Source: Suillus spraguei (Eukaryota > Basidiomycota > Agaricomycetes > Boletales > Suillaceae). Taken from it: a stretch of DNA of 64,000 nt. Made by a program: the position numbers and the translations under genes. Location of the stretch: NCBI GenBank assembly GCA_016800925.1, contig JABCPU010000160.1, positions 80,108 through 144,107 on the forward strand, in the 5' to 3' direction. Shown piece by piece: positions 12,047 to 22,240 of this stretch; the stretch's first letter is position 1, and the number at the start of each line of letters is the position of its first letter. Under the pieces are notes generated by a model. It was not told where the DNA came from. It ran no database searches and saw only the letters and a list, made by a program, of their open reading frames with translations.

Positions 12047-12519
12047 TGTTACGAACTGGGGTGGCGTCACCAGCGACAGTGAAAAGACACAGGCGGTCTG
12101 CTGGGAGTCTTACAATGTCCAGAAGAGGACAAGGTGAAAGTACAAGGAACGCGTTCCGAGTACGATCAAGGGTTCAGCCTCAAAGACAAGTCTAAGAGGT
12201 ATCCGCGAGAATAGAGACTAAGGCTAAGGAGTGCTTAGACTTAGAGACGATTCAAGATGACTTAGGTTGGAGACCTAAGCGAAGGAGATTCCAGGTAAAA
12301 CCCAGTAAGATTAAAGTAGGGAATCTACTACAAGTACACTGTGCTTAAATAGGCCAATATGTGCGCACAGACCAAGAGAGACGTGAGAATGTAAGTGCGT
12401 ATCCAAAGAAGGAAGGCAGCTATAGTACAGATGCGTTGAGCATATGAGTCAGAGTCATGTTACGTAATATACAAAGTAAATGAAGTAGAAAATGAATAGG
12501 GGCACGTACGATTGTAACA
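12047..12519 (-). repeat. 5' LTR of element A
   Basis: 473 bp from TGTTAC to TGTAACA, followed by the TSD CCCGA at 12520-12524. Between it and the gag start (11854-12046) is untranslated leader with no recognisable coding. The leader block GACTATCCAGTCTT is shared with B and C. Confidence 0.95.
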
Positions 12520-12524
12520 CCCGA

Positions 12525-13758
12525 CTTGTTGAGGACAGTAAATGGATAGATGGGTAGGCGACCAGTATCTGCAAACCCTGCACTGGTATTCCGCACAGTT
12601 CTTCTGACGGTGCCCAGTAGTCCACAAATGCGGCATTTCATGTTTTCATCAGGATTAGAGACTGTCATACGTAATGGTGATGGTGAAATGATGGGTTTGG
12701 GACTAGTGGATCTGGTGCACTTCTTCCCCTTATTCCGTTTCATACGTTTTAAGGCAAGGGTGTTGTTGCACCTGAGCTGTGCCTGCTGGGCAGGGTGAGA
12801 GTGTATGCTGACATTGGGGAGATCAGGGGTGGTTCCTTGTTCAGCAACTGCAAGAAGTTCATCAGAAGACGAAGGAGAGGTTATGCCGAAGTCTTTTACT
12901 AAGACTGGCGAGGCAGGATCCATTGGACAAAATGATGACGGGATGGACATGGGAGGGTGAATATGAAGGTCTCATAATCGAGGACCGAGCGCTACCAGCT
13001 CAGCGACAGGGACTCCTAATAATTTTGCGGCCTCACACTGTTCTTCTGTGCAAGGTTCGTATAACCATGCAGGATGATTGTGGGTGAGTGTGGCAGAGGG
13101 CGATGAAGTTGGTTGTTCAATAGGAGATGGGGTTTGTGGGGAGGCGAGGTCCGCTTGTGTTTGCTGTAAATCGGTAATGGCTTCCTCGACTAGGTTTCTG
13201 GCTGCTCTGGTTTCAGTGACTGATTGCTGGATGGTTTCGACGACCGGGTTGGTGAGCTGTCCGATCTCTTGGACAGCAGTACATAAGCCAGCAAGGGCAT
13301 CAAGACTAGAATACATGCGCGAAGAAGAGGGTGGTGGGATAGGAAGTGGCGTATCTTCTTGCGGAGAGGGAGGTCAAGCAACACCTGCTCGACGTTCGGC
13401 CATGATGTGAATAGCTTCTTCAACATCGCTTTTAAAAGAATTGGGAAGCAACAGCATAGCATAAGAATGAATGCGTTTTTGAAGATGAAGGAGGATGGTG
13501 TGGTTTCGGTGGTCTCATTGGCAGTGGCTTCAATGAGGGCTGCGGTGCGAATGATGTTAATGAGGAGTAAGGCGGGAAAGGCACCTCTTGCAGTGAGGAT
13601 TCTTTCGATTTCGATAGCGTGTCCTTCCATAGAAGGGCGGCTTCAATGTAGGAAGTGTTGTCGATTTCAGTGGTGAGGGTTCCATAGTTTTCTGCGTCGG
13701 AGTCGGAGTCATTGTTAGCAATAGTGATGGGGGTGATATATGCAGTGGGGAAAGACAT
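12525..13758 (-). pseudogene. Element B ORF3 (3' end continues at 4652-4897)
   Basis: The ATG at 13758 gives MSFPTAYITPITIANNDSDSD. A one-base loss near 13632 shifts frame, and an internal stop follows GVA near 13375. From 12950 the frame is open through the linker into CRICGLLG, joining in one piece the segments that are split in element A (DLPNVSIHSHPAQQAQL...). A one-base loss then breaks the first zinc knuckle. The remainder was displaced to 4652-4897 when element A inserted exactly at the sequence following the knuckles. Confidence 0.75.
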
Positions 13759-13813
13759 TTAGAGCGGTTTTAGTTGATCAAGTGCTGGTGCGGTTTGATT
13801 GACTGAAGGATAG

Positions 13814-15540
13814 TCAGAGGGTGTGTTGCTTCTTATAAGCATTCAAGATTCGAGCGGAGTTCTTCAAGTTCTTTTCTGGGAGCCATTCGTTATCTCCCGA
13901 TGAATATCCTTTCCAGGAAACGAGATAGCGTCGGCGAGTGCCGGTTCCTTTGTGAGAAAGAATTGCTTCTATTTCATATTCTTCTTCTTCTTCGATGATG
14001 TCAGGTGGTGGTTCGGGGAAGTTCGGGCCATGTACGTCTGTTTCGCTATAGGATGATAAGACAGAAGCATGGAACATAGGATGAATTTTCCACTGCGGAG
14101 GGAGTTTGAGTGTGAACGTGATGGGCGATAAGACATCGATGATCGGGAAAGGTCCGTATCGTTTTGGCGCAAGTTTCCTTGATGGGAGTTTGAGCCTAAG
14201 ATTAGCGGCAGATAGCCAAACCTTATCTCCAATCTTCCATGGAGTGTACTTATCTCCTCGGGATCATTCGGCCATTGTTTGCATCGCAATGTTATGACAG
14301 GCGATTGCTTCTTCTCTTATCTTCTGCAGAGATCGTACTCGATCTTCTGCTGCAGGGATGGATGAGTCGGGGATTAGATGAGGGATGGCACGTGGTTCGT
14401 ATCCCATCATCAGATAGAAGGGTGATGTGTTCCTTGCATCATGTTTTCGATGGTTGTGGACAAATTCAGCGATTGGTAGATGTTCTACCCAATCTTCGGG
14501 ATTGTTGCGGCAATAGATGCGTAGATATGTTTCAAGTTCTTGATTAAGCCTCTCAGTTTGACCATCAGTCTGAGGGTGATAAGCTGTAGATGGAGTGATA
14601 ACGTAGTTGAGAAGTCAGGCGAGCTCCTTAGAGAAGCGAGATAGGAATTGCAGGCCTCGATCTGAGATGACTTTGTCATGGAGTCCAAATCGACGGTAAA
14701 CGTGTTTCAAGAATAGTTTGGCAATGCCTTCGGAGGTGACGGTTTTCAGACAAGGGATAATAATTACCTGTGAAGATCTGAAGAGGCTCGGACTAGAAAT
14801 GAGAGAGTGAGAACTATAGATCGTTAGTACTAAGTATATGTTCAAGTCGTAGTAAGTAGCTCACCTCAGTCTTAGTTGGAAAGACTGAGGGAAAAGAATT
14901 CTATGGACGCTGAATATTAGAGGATCATTTGAACTGAGAACGAAAATATGAACGTGGATGAAACGTGTATGATAAGTATGTAATGATAGATAAGAGGAAC
15001 ATATCTTGATATCACCCCCTTTGTAAGGCCATGGTCTACCACGACCATGATGCTATCAAAGCCTCCAGAGATGGGGAGGTCAGTAATGAGGTCAACAGAG
15101 ACCTGAGAGAAAGGTCGGGTCGCAGACGAGGGGATCGGGGTAAGCGGAGGTCAAACAGGATGTGTATCCGCTTTCATTTGCTGACAAAGGGCGCAACCCT
15201 CAACGTACTTCCAAATATAAGAGCCCATAGCGGGCCACCAGGCTTCCCGTTTGACGAGTTCTTCAGTTTTGAATCGTCTGGGGTGTCCCGCGGTCGGATG
15301 ATCATGATACCGTTGCAGGATATCGGAACGATGTGCCAGGGGAATGTAGGCACAATTCTTAAAATAGAGGACATTCTCCTCAATTTTCCAGTCAGAGAGT
15401 GCTGATTTAATAGGAGGGCGTCAGATGCCATCAAGGGCGTCAGATGCGGTTTTAAAGACAGGGTCGTCGAGGGGGTCGGAGGATGATAACACATCCTTCA
15501 TGTCGGTGTCAATAAGACGAATGAATAGAGCATCAGGGAG
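13814..15540 (-). pseudogene. Element B integrase-chromodomain, interrupted
   Basis: The chromodomain (YLVSWKGYSSGDNEWLPEKN) is intact at about 13900-13815. Upstream are the GPF module, the E-containing [13 protein letters not shown] (degenerate here) and [10 protein letters not shown] 246-bp insert (14769-15014) sits between the strand carrying IIIPCLKT and the region with the first catalytic Asp ([11 protein letters not shown], about 15090). The zinc-binding region lies near 15300-15180. Stops and shifts are scattered (for example near 14620 and 15420). Confidence 0.88.
14769..15014. mobile_element. 246-bp insert in element B integrase (solo-LTR or MITE-like)
   Basis: Elements A and C read ATAATTACCCCCTTCATAAGG continuously, whereas B has 246 bp between TTACC and CCCCCTTTGTAAGG. 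The insert starts TGTGAAGATC and ends TTGATATCA (TG...CA). It holds no ORF. Any target duplication is hidden in the run of C. I do not recognise the family. Confidence 0.7.
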
Positions 15541-18163
15541 GAGAGTCTGGTCCTCGTTATCGTCTTTGCCAGAATCATAATCAGGTCGGCGAGATAGTGC
15601 ATCAGGTACTGCCAATTTAGTACCAGCAACATGATGCAGCTCAATGTTGTAAATAGACAGAATCAATTGCCAATGTGCTTGGCAGCGGGTAAGCTTCTGT
15701 GCACTTCTAAAGTACAGAAGATTCTTGTGGTCGGTGAATACCAGTACGGGGTGTGGATTTCCTTCAAGGTAATGACGCCATTCATTCAATGCTCGGATCA
15801 CGGCAAGGAGTTCCTGATCAAAGATCTGGTAGTTGCGTTCTGCAGGGTTCAAAGACTGGAGAGGTATGCGCATGGATGATAAACACCATTCTTATCAGTC
15901 TGCAGGAGAACTCCACCAGTTGCTACAAGCGAAGCATCGGTAGCAATGGCAAATTGCCGGGAAGGATCGGGGTTATGGAGTACTGGTTGGGATGTGAAGC
16001 GTCGTTTCAATTCTTCGAAGGTGTCCATACATTCGGTTGACCAATCAAAGGCTTTATCTTTCTTTGTTAATTCGATAAGGGGTCGAGCAATGTCAGAATA
16101 GTGGGAAATGAACGTGCGATAGAAGTTGCAAAAGCCAAGGAATGACCAAACATCTTTTACAGATTTCGGAATTGGCCATTCAGCGATTCCTTTGGTTTTT
16201 GCGGTATCCATAACAACTTGTCCAGGGCGAATTATCATTCCAAGGTATTCCACTTCTTTTGCATCAAAGGTGCATTTCTCTGGTTTCAGGAATAGATGTT
16301 CTTTTCGTATCTTTGTTAAAACCCATCTTGTCCGTTCACGATGTTCTGCCATGGTTGTGGAGAAAATCAGGATATCGTCCATGTAGATAACCATCCATCC
16401 TTCGTTGATTTCTTGTTGGAAGGTGCGATTCATGTATGCTTGGAAGGTTGCCAGGGAATTGCAGAGGCCGAAGAACATGACATTCGGTTCAAAGAGGCCG
16501 AATTTCGTAGTGAATGCTGCTTTCCAGCGATCATCAGGATGGATGCGAATGTTATTATAGCCGGACCGGATATCCATTTTCATAAAGAACTGTGCATTGT
16601 GAAGGTGTGCGACAAGGGAAATAGGAAGTGGGAGTGGATAAGTGTTCTTGACTGTCCAATCATTGATGTAGCAATAATCTTGACAGGGGCACAATTCTCC
16701 ACTCTTTTTTCCCACAAAGAAGAAGCCACTAGCTTGAGGTGACTTCGATTCTGAGATGAAGCCTTTTGCAATGTTTTCATTGATAAACGTTTTGACGGCA
16801 GCACATTCTTTTTCTGATAGCGGGTAAACCTTAGATGTATGAGGGATAAAACCGGGTTTAGTATCAATCTGATGATCGATACCAGGGTGTTCAGGGGGTA
16901 GTTTGTTTAATCCGTCTTTAGCGAAGACATCTGTGAAGTCGTGCAAATAGTCCGGGACCAATTCTTCGAAAGATTTCTTTTTCTTTTCCTTCTCATCCGT
17001 AGCGAATTCCTGTGCTTTGTTACTGTATTTCGGAGGGGGAAGGGAAATTGTGGAATAGTTAGGAAGTTGTTCGAGTCGGGAAGTTCCATCTTGTATAAGG
17101 GGTGTATCCATGGATACTTCTTCTATGATTCTCATGCTAACTCCATCAGTGTCATATTCCACAAAGAATTCTCCTTCTCCAAGCTCGTAAGAGGAAACTT
17201 CTCGCACTTCTGGTGCATGCCAGACATCTTGCATAGTGTTGAATTGGTCATCATCCTCTGTTGGGATCAACGAGGGCACAGGTTCTTCTTCGTCAGGGAT
17301 TTCTTCAATTGAAGCTGAAGGAGCAAGTTGAAGAGTCTTTGGAGGGACATAGAACTTGGATAATTTCGGTACATTTATATCTCGTCCAGGGATTTTGTCT
17401 TCCGCTTTTCTTTTTCCATGCTTTTGTTCTTCTATTGGCCGTTGCTCAATAGGTTCTGGTCCGGTCCGATATTCGGGCTCAGATTCATTCTTGCATTTTT
17501 CTGCGCAGGGAATAGGTGATACTGCTCGTGGTAGTTGTACACGAGGAGTAGATTCTGTAGTACACGGTGTTTGTACTTCTGGTTCGGGAATAGGAGGGAT
17601 TATGAGGGATTTCGGAAGTCGAGAATATTGCCATTTCTTAGAATGGCAGTTGAATGCCGGGGTCAATCCATTCTTCTTCCGATCCGTATCCATATCAATT
17701 TCAATTTCATCTGATTTCGTTGTTCGAGGGAGGGTTAATGTTTCAGCAGCCCAATCTATACCTGGGTTCATTGCGCGTAACCATGGAATCCCCAGAAGGA
17801 TTTGATCTCTTCTTCCCAGTTTGGTGATATTGAATTTCCCATACATAGTTTGTTCATCAATTTTGACCACCAGGAGACAGTAGTGCGTGATCGGTCCTCC
17901 TTTGATAAGAGTTCCATCTGCTGTAGTAACTTGAAATGGTGTTTTGAGTTTTCATCGTGTGATTTGATGGAGTTTCACAAACTCTTCGGAAATAAACATT
18001 CCTGCTGCGCCTGAATCAATAACAGTGGTGGTGTCGACGGATTTCAAGCGAGTACGCGAGTGAAGGGTGATAGGGACATGAAGTTCTTTTCTTTCACCTA
18101 CAGCGCATACAAGTCTTAGTAATACATTGGGAGAAACATACGTCGAATCTTTGTTTCTCCAAT
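15421..18163 (-). pseudogene. Element B protease, reverse transcriptase and RNase H
   Basis: A 673-codon open frame (17870-15849) covers the end of the protease (LLGIPWLRAMNPGIDW), the linker, and RT with YMDDILIF at about 16380, continuing into RNase H (ATDASLVATGGVLLQ). The protease active-site region lies upstream at about 18020, with frame damage between it and 17870. A shift near 15860 separates the last RNase H part ([31 protein letters not shown]). The pol reading frame enters at the -1 overlap near 18160. Confidence 0.9.
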
Positions 18164-19000
18164 TTAAAAATCCTCAACAATCCGCCTCACAGTTTCTTCG
18201 TTTTCTTCTTCGTCTTTGACTTCGGCTTGTCGGAGCGGAGTCTTCTTCTTTCTGTCAGGACAATTATGAATATGATGTCCTGTCTTCTTGCATCCGAAGC
18301 ATTGTCCCTTCTTCATGCATTCGGATCTCTCCATATCGGAGATTCGATTGACGACCATTGCATTGGAGTCACGATTAGGGATGTAACGTGTGCTTCCGTA
18401 GTTCTTCTTCTTCTGTTATGGAGCATGACGTGTCCTCATGGCTTGAAGACAATGATGGGAATTGTCAATGGAAACGCATTGCAGCACAATGTCTCGGAAT
18501 ACTTCTGAGACATCTCCTAGTGCGAAAAGCTTTGTAAGGATACCCCAATTCAGGCCATCTTGGAAAAATTGGATCTTCGTTGCATTGTCGATGATATGAG
18601 CCTTGGCTGCAAGTGCCTCAAAGTCAGCGATGTAAGTATGGAGATCTCCGCTTCCTTGTTTGAGGTCCCTGAGTTTCGTGAGTGCAGTTCCCTTGGTATC
18701 CACTGGGTCGAAGGCTTCTTTGAAGCTTTTCATAAAATCCACCATTGTCCCATAACCAACTTTTTGTCCGGAGGTGTCAGTTGATTGAGCATGGTCAAGA
18801 AATTGCTCTTTCCAGGATTTAGCATTCTTCTTGGTCATAAAGGATGTTATGAAAATGATCTTCTGCTTGTCGGTGGTGTAAAGCTTTTCGTTGATGTCGA
18901 AGCATAGATTGCATGACTGGATAAATTCGCGAGAGTTGTCGTGATCTCCATCAAAACCGGTTGGCTGACCGATTTTGTATTCAAATTCTTTGGTCGTCAT
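18164..19000 (-). pseudogene. Element B Gag
   Basis: Starts MTTKEFEYKIGQPTGFDGD at 19000. The capsid region is open to about 18416, where CAA of the A copy is TAA here (TRHAP-stop-QKK). The nucleocapsid part resumes in frame with CFGCKKTGHHIHNC and ends GAG-GAT-TTT-TAA at about 18164. One nonsense change is the only visible damage. Confidence 0.88.
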
Positions 19001-19128
19001 ATTTGGCAATTTGTCTGGTGAGTCATACTTTCTCGGTGCCTACACGCGCTGTCTTGCTGTCTGTTAGGGCTTATCAGGGTTCAGGGTTGAAGACTGGATA
19101 GTCGACGATCAAGTAGACTTTAATTCTT

Positions 19129-19602
19129 TGTTACGAACTGGGGTGGCGTCACCAGCGACAGTGAAAAGACACAGGCGGTCTGCTGGGAAGTTCTACAATG
19201 TCCAGAAGAGGACAAGGTGAAAGTACAAGGAACGCGTTCCAAGTACGATCAAGGGTTTGGCCTCAAAGACAAGTCTAAGAGGTTCTACAAGAATAGAGAC
19301 TAAGACTAAGGAGTGCTTAGACTTAGAGACGATTCAAGACGACTTAGGTTGGAGACCTAAGCGAAGGATATTCCAGGTAAAACCCAGTAAGATTAAAGTG
19401 AAGTATACAAGCGCAATACAATGTGCTTAAATAGGTCAATATGTGCGCATGGACCAAGAGAGTCGCGAGAATGTAAGTGCGTATCCAAAGAAGGAAGGCA
19501 CTATAGTACAGATGCGTTGAGCATATGAGTCAGAGTCTCGTTATGTAATATACAGGTACAGGAGACAAAGAGAAAATAACAGGAGTACGTACGATTGTAA
19601 CA
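19129..19602 (-). repeat. 5' LTR of element B
   Basis: 474 bp from TGTTAC to TGTAACA, followed by the TSD GTATG (19603-19607). The leader 19001-19128 contains the GACTATCCAGTCTT block shared by all three elements. Confidence 0.95.
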
Positions 19603-20574
19603 GTATGTGCCCTTAATTTCGGATGAAGTCCAAGGGAGAGTTATAGTGAAGTCTGGACGGAGTCCGGATGAACTCTGTAGGACAGGATAGCTCAATAGAG
19701 CTCCGAAGGACTTCCGGATGAGCGCGGGAATGCGCCGGAACTATTTTTGGATGGTAGGGAGTATGGTAAGACTACTGGAACAAGTTCCAAGTAGAATGTA
19801 TGAAGGATGGACTCCTGGACAAAGTCCAGGGCAGGATAGGAGCAAAGCTCTGAAGGGAAAGATGATCCATAGATGTCGGAGGATAGGATAGGGTAGATCT
19901 GGAGGACCAGGGGTCCGAAGGTCTGGAGCTTGGAGGAGCAGAAGCACGGAGGGGTGGATGATCGGACGAGCGTAGCTCTATGGATCTTAGGGGATGTGTT
20001 CACTACTAGAGAGGAGTAGGTCCAGATATGGTGTAGAGGTAGTATAGACTACTCCAGATGAGGTCCGGAATAGAAACAGACAGGATAAGACTACCACAGG
20101 TAGAGTCGGAGGTGAATCGGATGAGAGACAGGAAATGGACGAAGTCCAAAAAGGATTTAGGACAAAGGATCAAGGCTCCAGCCTAGGGAATGATCCCATA
20201 GGTCTGAGTCAGAAGCTTACAAGGGCCGGAGCCCAAGTGCGGGAATGGAAACGGATTTATATAGACATGGTAACAAGATACCAAAGTCAAAGGAATATAC
20301 AGAGGTAGGAAAGCAATGATCAGATTGAGGTCTGCAGGAGTTGTACTACAAGTTTATATACTGTAGGTAGCATGCTGGAAGGCAAGTAAGGATAGTCCGA
20401 GGCTATGTTTGAGGCATTGTGGATCACAAGGCTATGAACTCAGAAATAAGACTTGTACGAAATATCTTATCAAGATGGAAGGTCAAGATAACCGAAAGCC
20501 AGAGGTGTAGAGATAACTGAAAGCTGGACACAGGTAATAACCTAAAAGGAGTAATGTGCAGGTGCACGGGAATA

Positions 20575-20800
20575 GTTTCGGATATGAGCATGGATCGGAT
20601 ATGGACATGGATCAGATATGGACACAGATCGGATATGGACACGGATCGGATATGAACATGGATCGGATGGGTGGATCAGATCGGATGGATGGACTGAGTT
20701 GGATATGGATATGGATTGGAGTGGATGGGTGGATTGGATATGCAAGCTGGATTGGATGGGTGGACTAGGATGTATGGATTGGGTGTCCGGATGTCCATGG
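20575..20800. repeat. GGATCGGATATGGACATG-type minisatellite
   Basis: Irregular tandem copies of an 18-bp motif (GGATCGGATATGGACATG and variants, drifting to GGATGGGTGGAT). They lie in the foreign insert of element C. Open frames here (MDMDQIWTQIGYGHG and similar) are products of the repeat and not evidence of a gene. Confidence 0.8.
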
Positions 20801-20843
20801 ATCGGACCTGAATGTACGGTATATGAAAGTCATATTGAATGGT

Positions 20844-22240
20844 TTATGGGGTTGATTCGACATTAAGGGCATGTCGTTTCTTATAAGCATTTAGGATCTG
20901 TGCGGAGTTTGCTAAATTCCTTTCGGGGATCCATTCATTATCTCCAGATGAATATCCTTTCCAAGAGACAAGATAGCGTCGGCGATTGCCAGTTCCTTTA
21001 TGGGAAAGAATTGCTTCTACTTCTACTTCGTATTCTTCTTCTTCTTCAATGATATCAGGTGGTGGTTCAAGGAAGTTCGGACCGTGTGCGTCCATTTTGC
21101 TATAGGATGATAAGACGGAAGCGTGGAAAGTGGGGTGAATTTTCCATTGTGGAGGGAGTTTGAGCATGAATGTGATAGGTGATAAGACATCGGTGATCAG
21201 GAAAGGTCCGTACCGTTATGGTGCCAGTTTTCGGGATGGTAGTTTGAGTCTAAGATTAGCAGCAGATAGCCAAACCTTATCTCTGATCTTCCGTGGTTGA
21301 TACTTATCTCCTTGGGATCGTTCTGCCATTGTTTGCATCACAATATTATGGCATGTGATGGCTTCTTCTCGGATCTTTTGCAGAGATCGGACTCGATCTT
21401 CTGCTGCTGGTACGGTAGAATCAGGGATTAAATGAGGAATGGCACGGGGTTCATATCCCATCATGAGAAAGAATGGTGAGGCGTTTCAGGCATCGTGTTT
21501 TCGATGGTTGTGAACGAACTCAGCAATAGGGAGATGTTCTATCCAATCTCCAGGGTTGTTGCAGCAGTAGATACGCAAATATGTCTCTAACTCTTGATTG
21601 AGCCGCTCGGTTTGACCATCAGTCTGGGGGTGATAAGCTGTAGATGGGGCGATGGCATAGTCGAGGAGTTGCACAAGTTCTTTTGAGAAACGAGATAAGA
21701 ACTGCAGGCCACGATCGGAGATGACTTTGTCATGGAGTCCAAATTGTCGATAAACATGTTTCAAAAATAACTTGGCAATGCCTTCGGAAGTAATGGTTTT
21801 AAGGCAAGGGATGATAATTACCCCCTTCATAAGGCCATGGTCCACCCGGAGGATGGGATTGGCACAAGGGGAGGACGGACCGGGTGTGTGTCCGACTTCA
21901 TTTGCTGACAAAGGGCGCAACCCTCTACATATTTATGGATATAGGCACCCATAGAGGGCCACCAGGCTTCCCGTTTAACAAGTTCCTCAGTCTTAAAACA
22001 ACCAGGATGACCGGCAGTGATATGGTCATGATAACGATGAAGGATGGCAGCGCAATGGGCCGGGGGAATGTAAGTGCGGTTCTTGAAATAGAGTACATCA
22101 CGATCAATCTTCCAATCGGACAATGCCGACTTCATAGGAGGAAGACAAATGCCGTCTAATGCATCCGATGCTGTTTTGAATACAGGGTCATCCAAGGGGT
22201 CGGAAGTAGCCAATACATCAAGTAGATCATTGTCGATAAG
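20844..22240 (-). pseudogene. Element C integrase-chromodomain with catalytic deletion
   Basis: The HHCC region (TAGHPGCFKTEELVKR...CALCQQMK), [22 protein letters not shown] and the chromodomain (YLVSWKGYSSGDNEWIPE) are present. About 110 bp that in A encode [20 protein letters not shown] are missing at about 21848 (reading [12 protein letters not shown] instead), so the first catalytic Asp is lost. Frame breaks occur near 21486 and 21215. Confidence 0.88.

Larger units (their letters stand above)
4898..12519 (-). mobile_element. Ty3/Gypsy chromovirus, element A (innermost, youngest)
   Basis: 7,622 bp. LTRs 4898-5371 and 12047-12519 are nearly identical (about half a dozen differences by eye), including the private block GGGAATCTACTACAAGTACA. 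The target duplication CCCGA is at 4893-4897 and 12520-12524. Order on the minus strand: gag, protease, RT, RNase H, integrase, chromodomain, ORF3. Single-base frameshifts occur in gag, at the RT/RNase H boundary, at the RNase H/integrase junction and in the integrase, so this copy is probably inactive although recent. No conventional tRNA primer-binding site is obvious after the 5' LTR. Confidence 0.95.
4164..19602 (-). mobile_element. Ty3/Gypsy chromovirus, element B (nested in C, contains A)
   Basis: LTRs at 4164-4637 and 19129-19602 share private variants (AAGAATAGAGACTAAG after AGGTTCTAC, GTGAAGTATACAAGCG, GAGTCTCGTTATG). Flanking target duplications are GTATG at 4159-4163 and 19603-19607. 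Its internal part is 4638-4897 plus 12525-19128, interrupted by element A with its TSD CCCGA. Removing A rejoins AGTCCCGACTTGTTGAGG, the same order as in element C (GTTCCGACTTGTTGAGG). Several frameshifts and stops make it non-autonomous. Confidence 0.95.
4040..20828. mobile_element. Candidate insert of about 1.35 kb in element C (4040-4163 plus 19608-20828)
   Basis: Sequence absent from A and B lies between the chromodomain and ORF3 of element C. It begins TGTTACAACC directly beside the ORF3 start codon and is itself split by element B (4164-19602). Possible 5-bp flanks GTCAT occur at 4035-4039 and 20829-20833. The left end looks like an LTR terminus, but the right end (...ATATGAAA) does not, so this may be a decayed solo LTR of another family. 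It holds no ORF with recognisable motifs. Only 4040-4163 and 19608-20828 belong to it. Confidence 0.45.
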
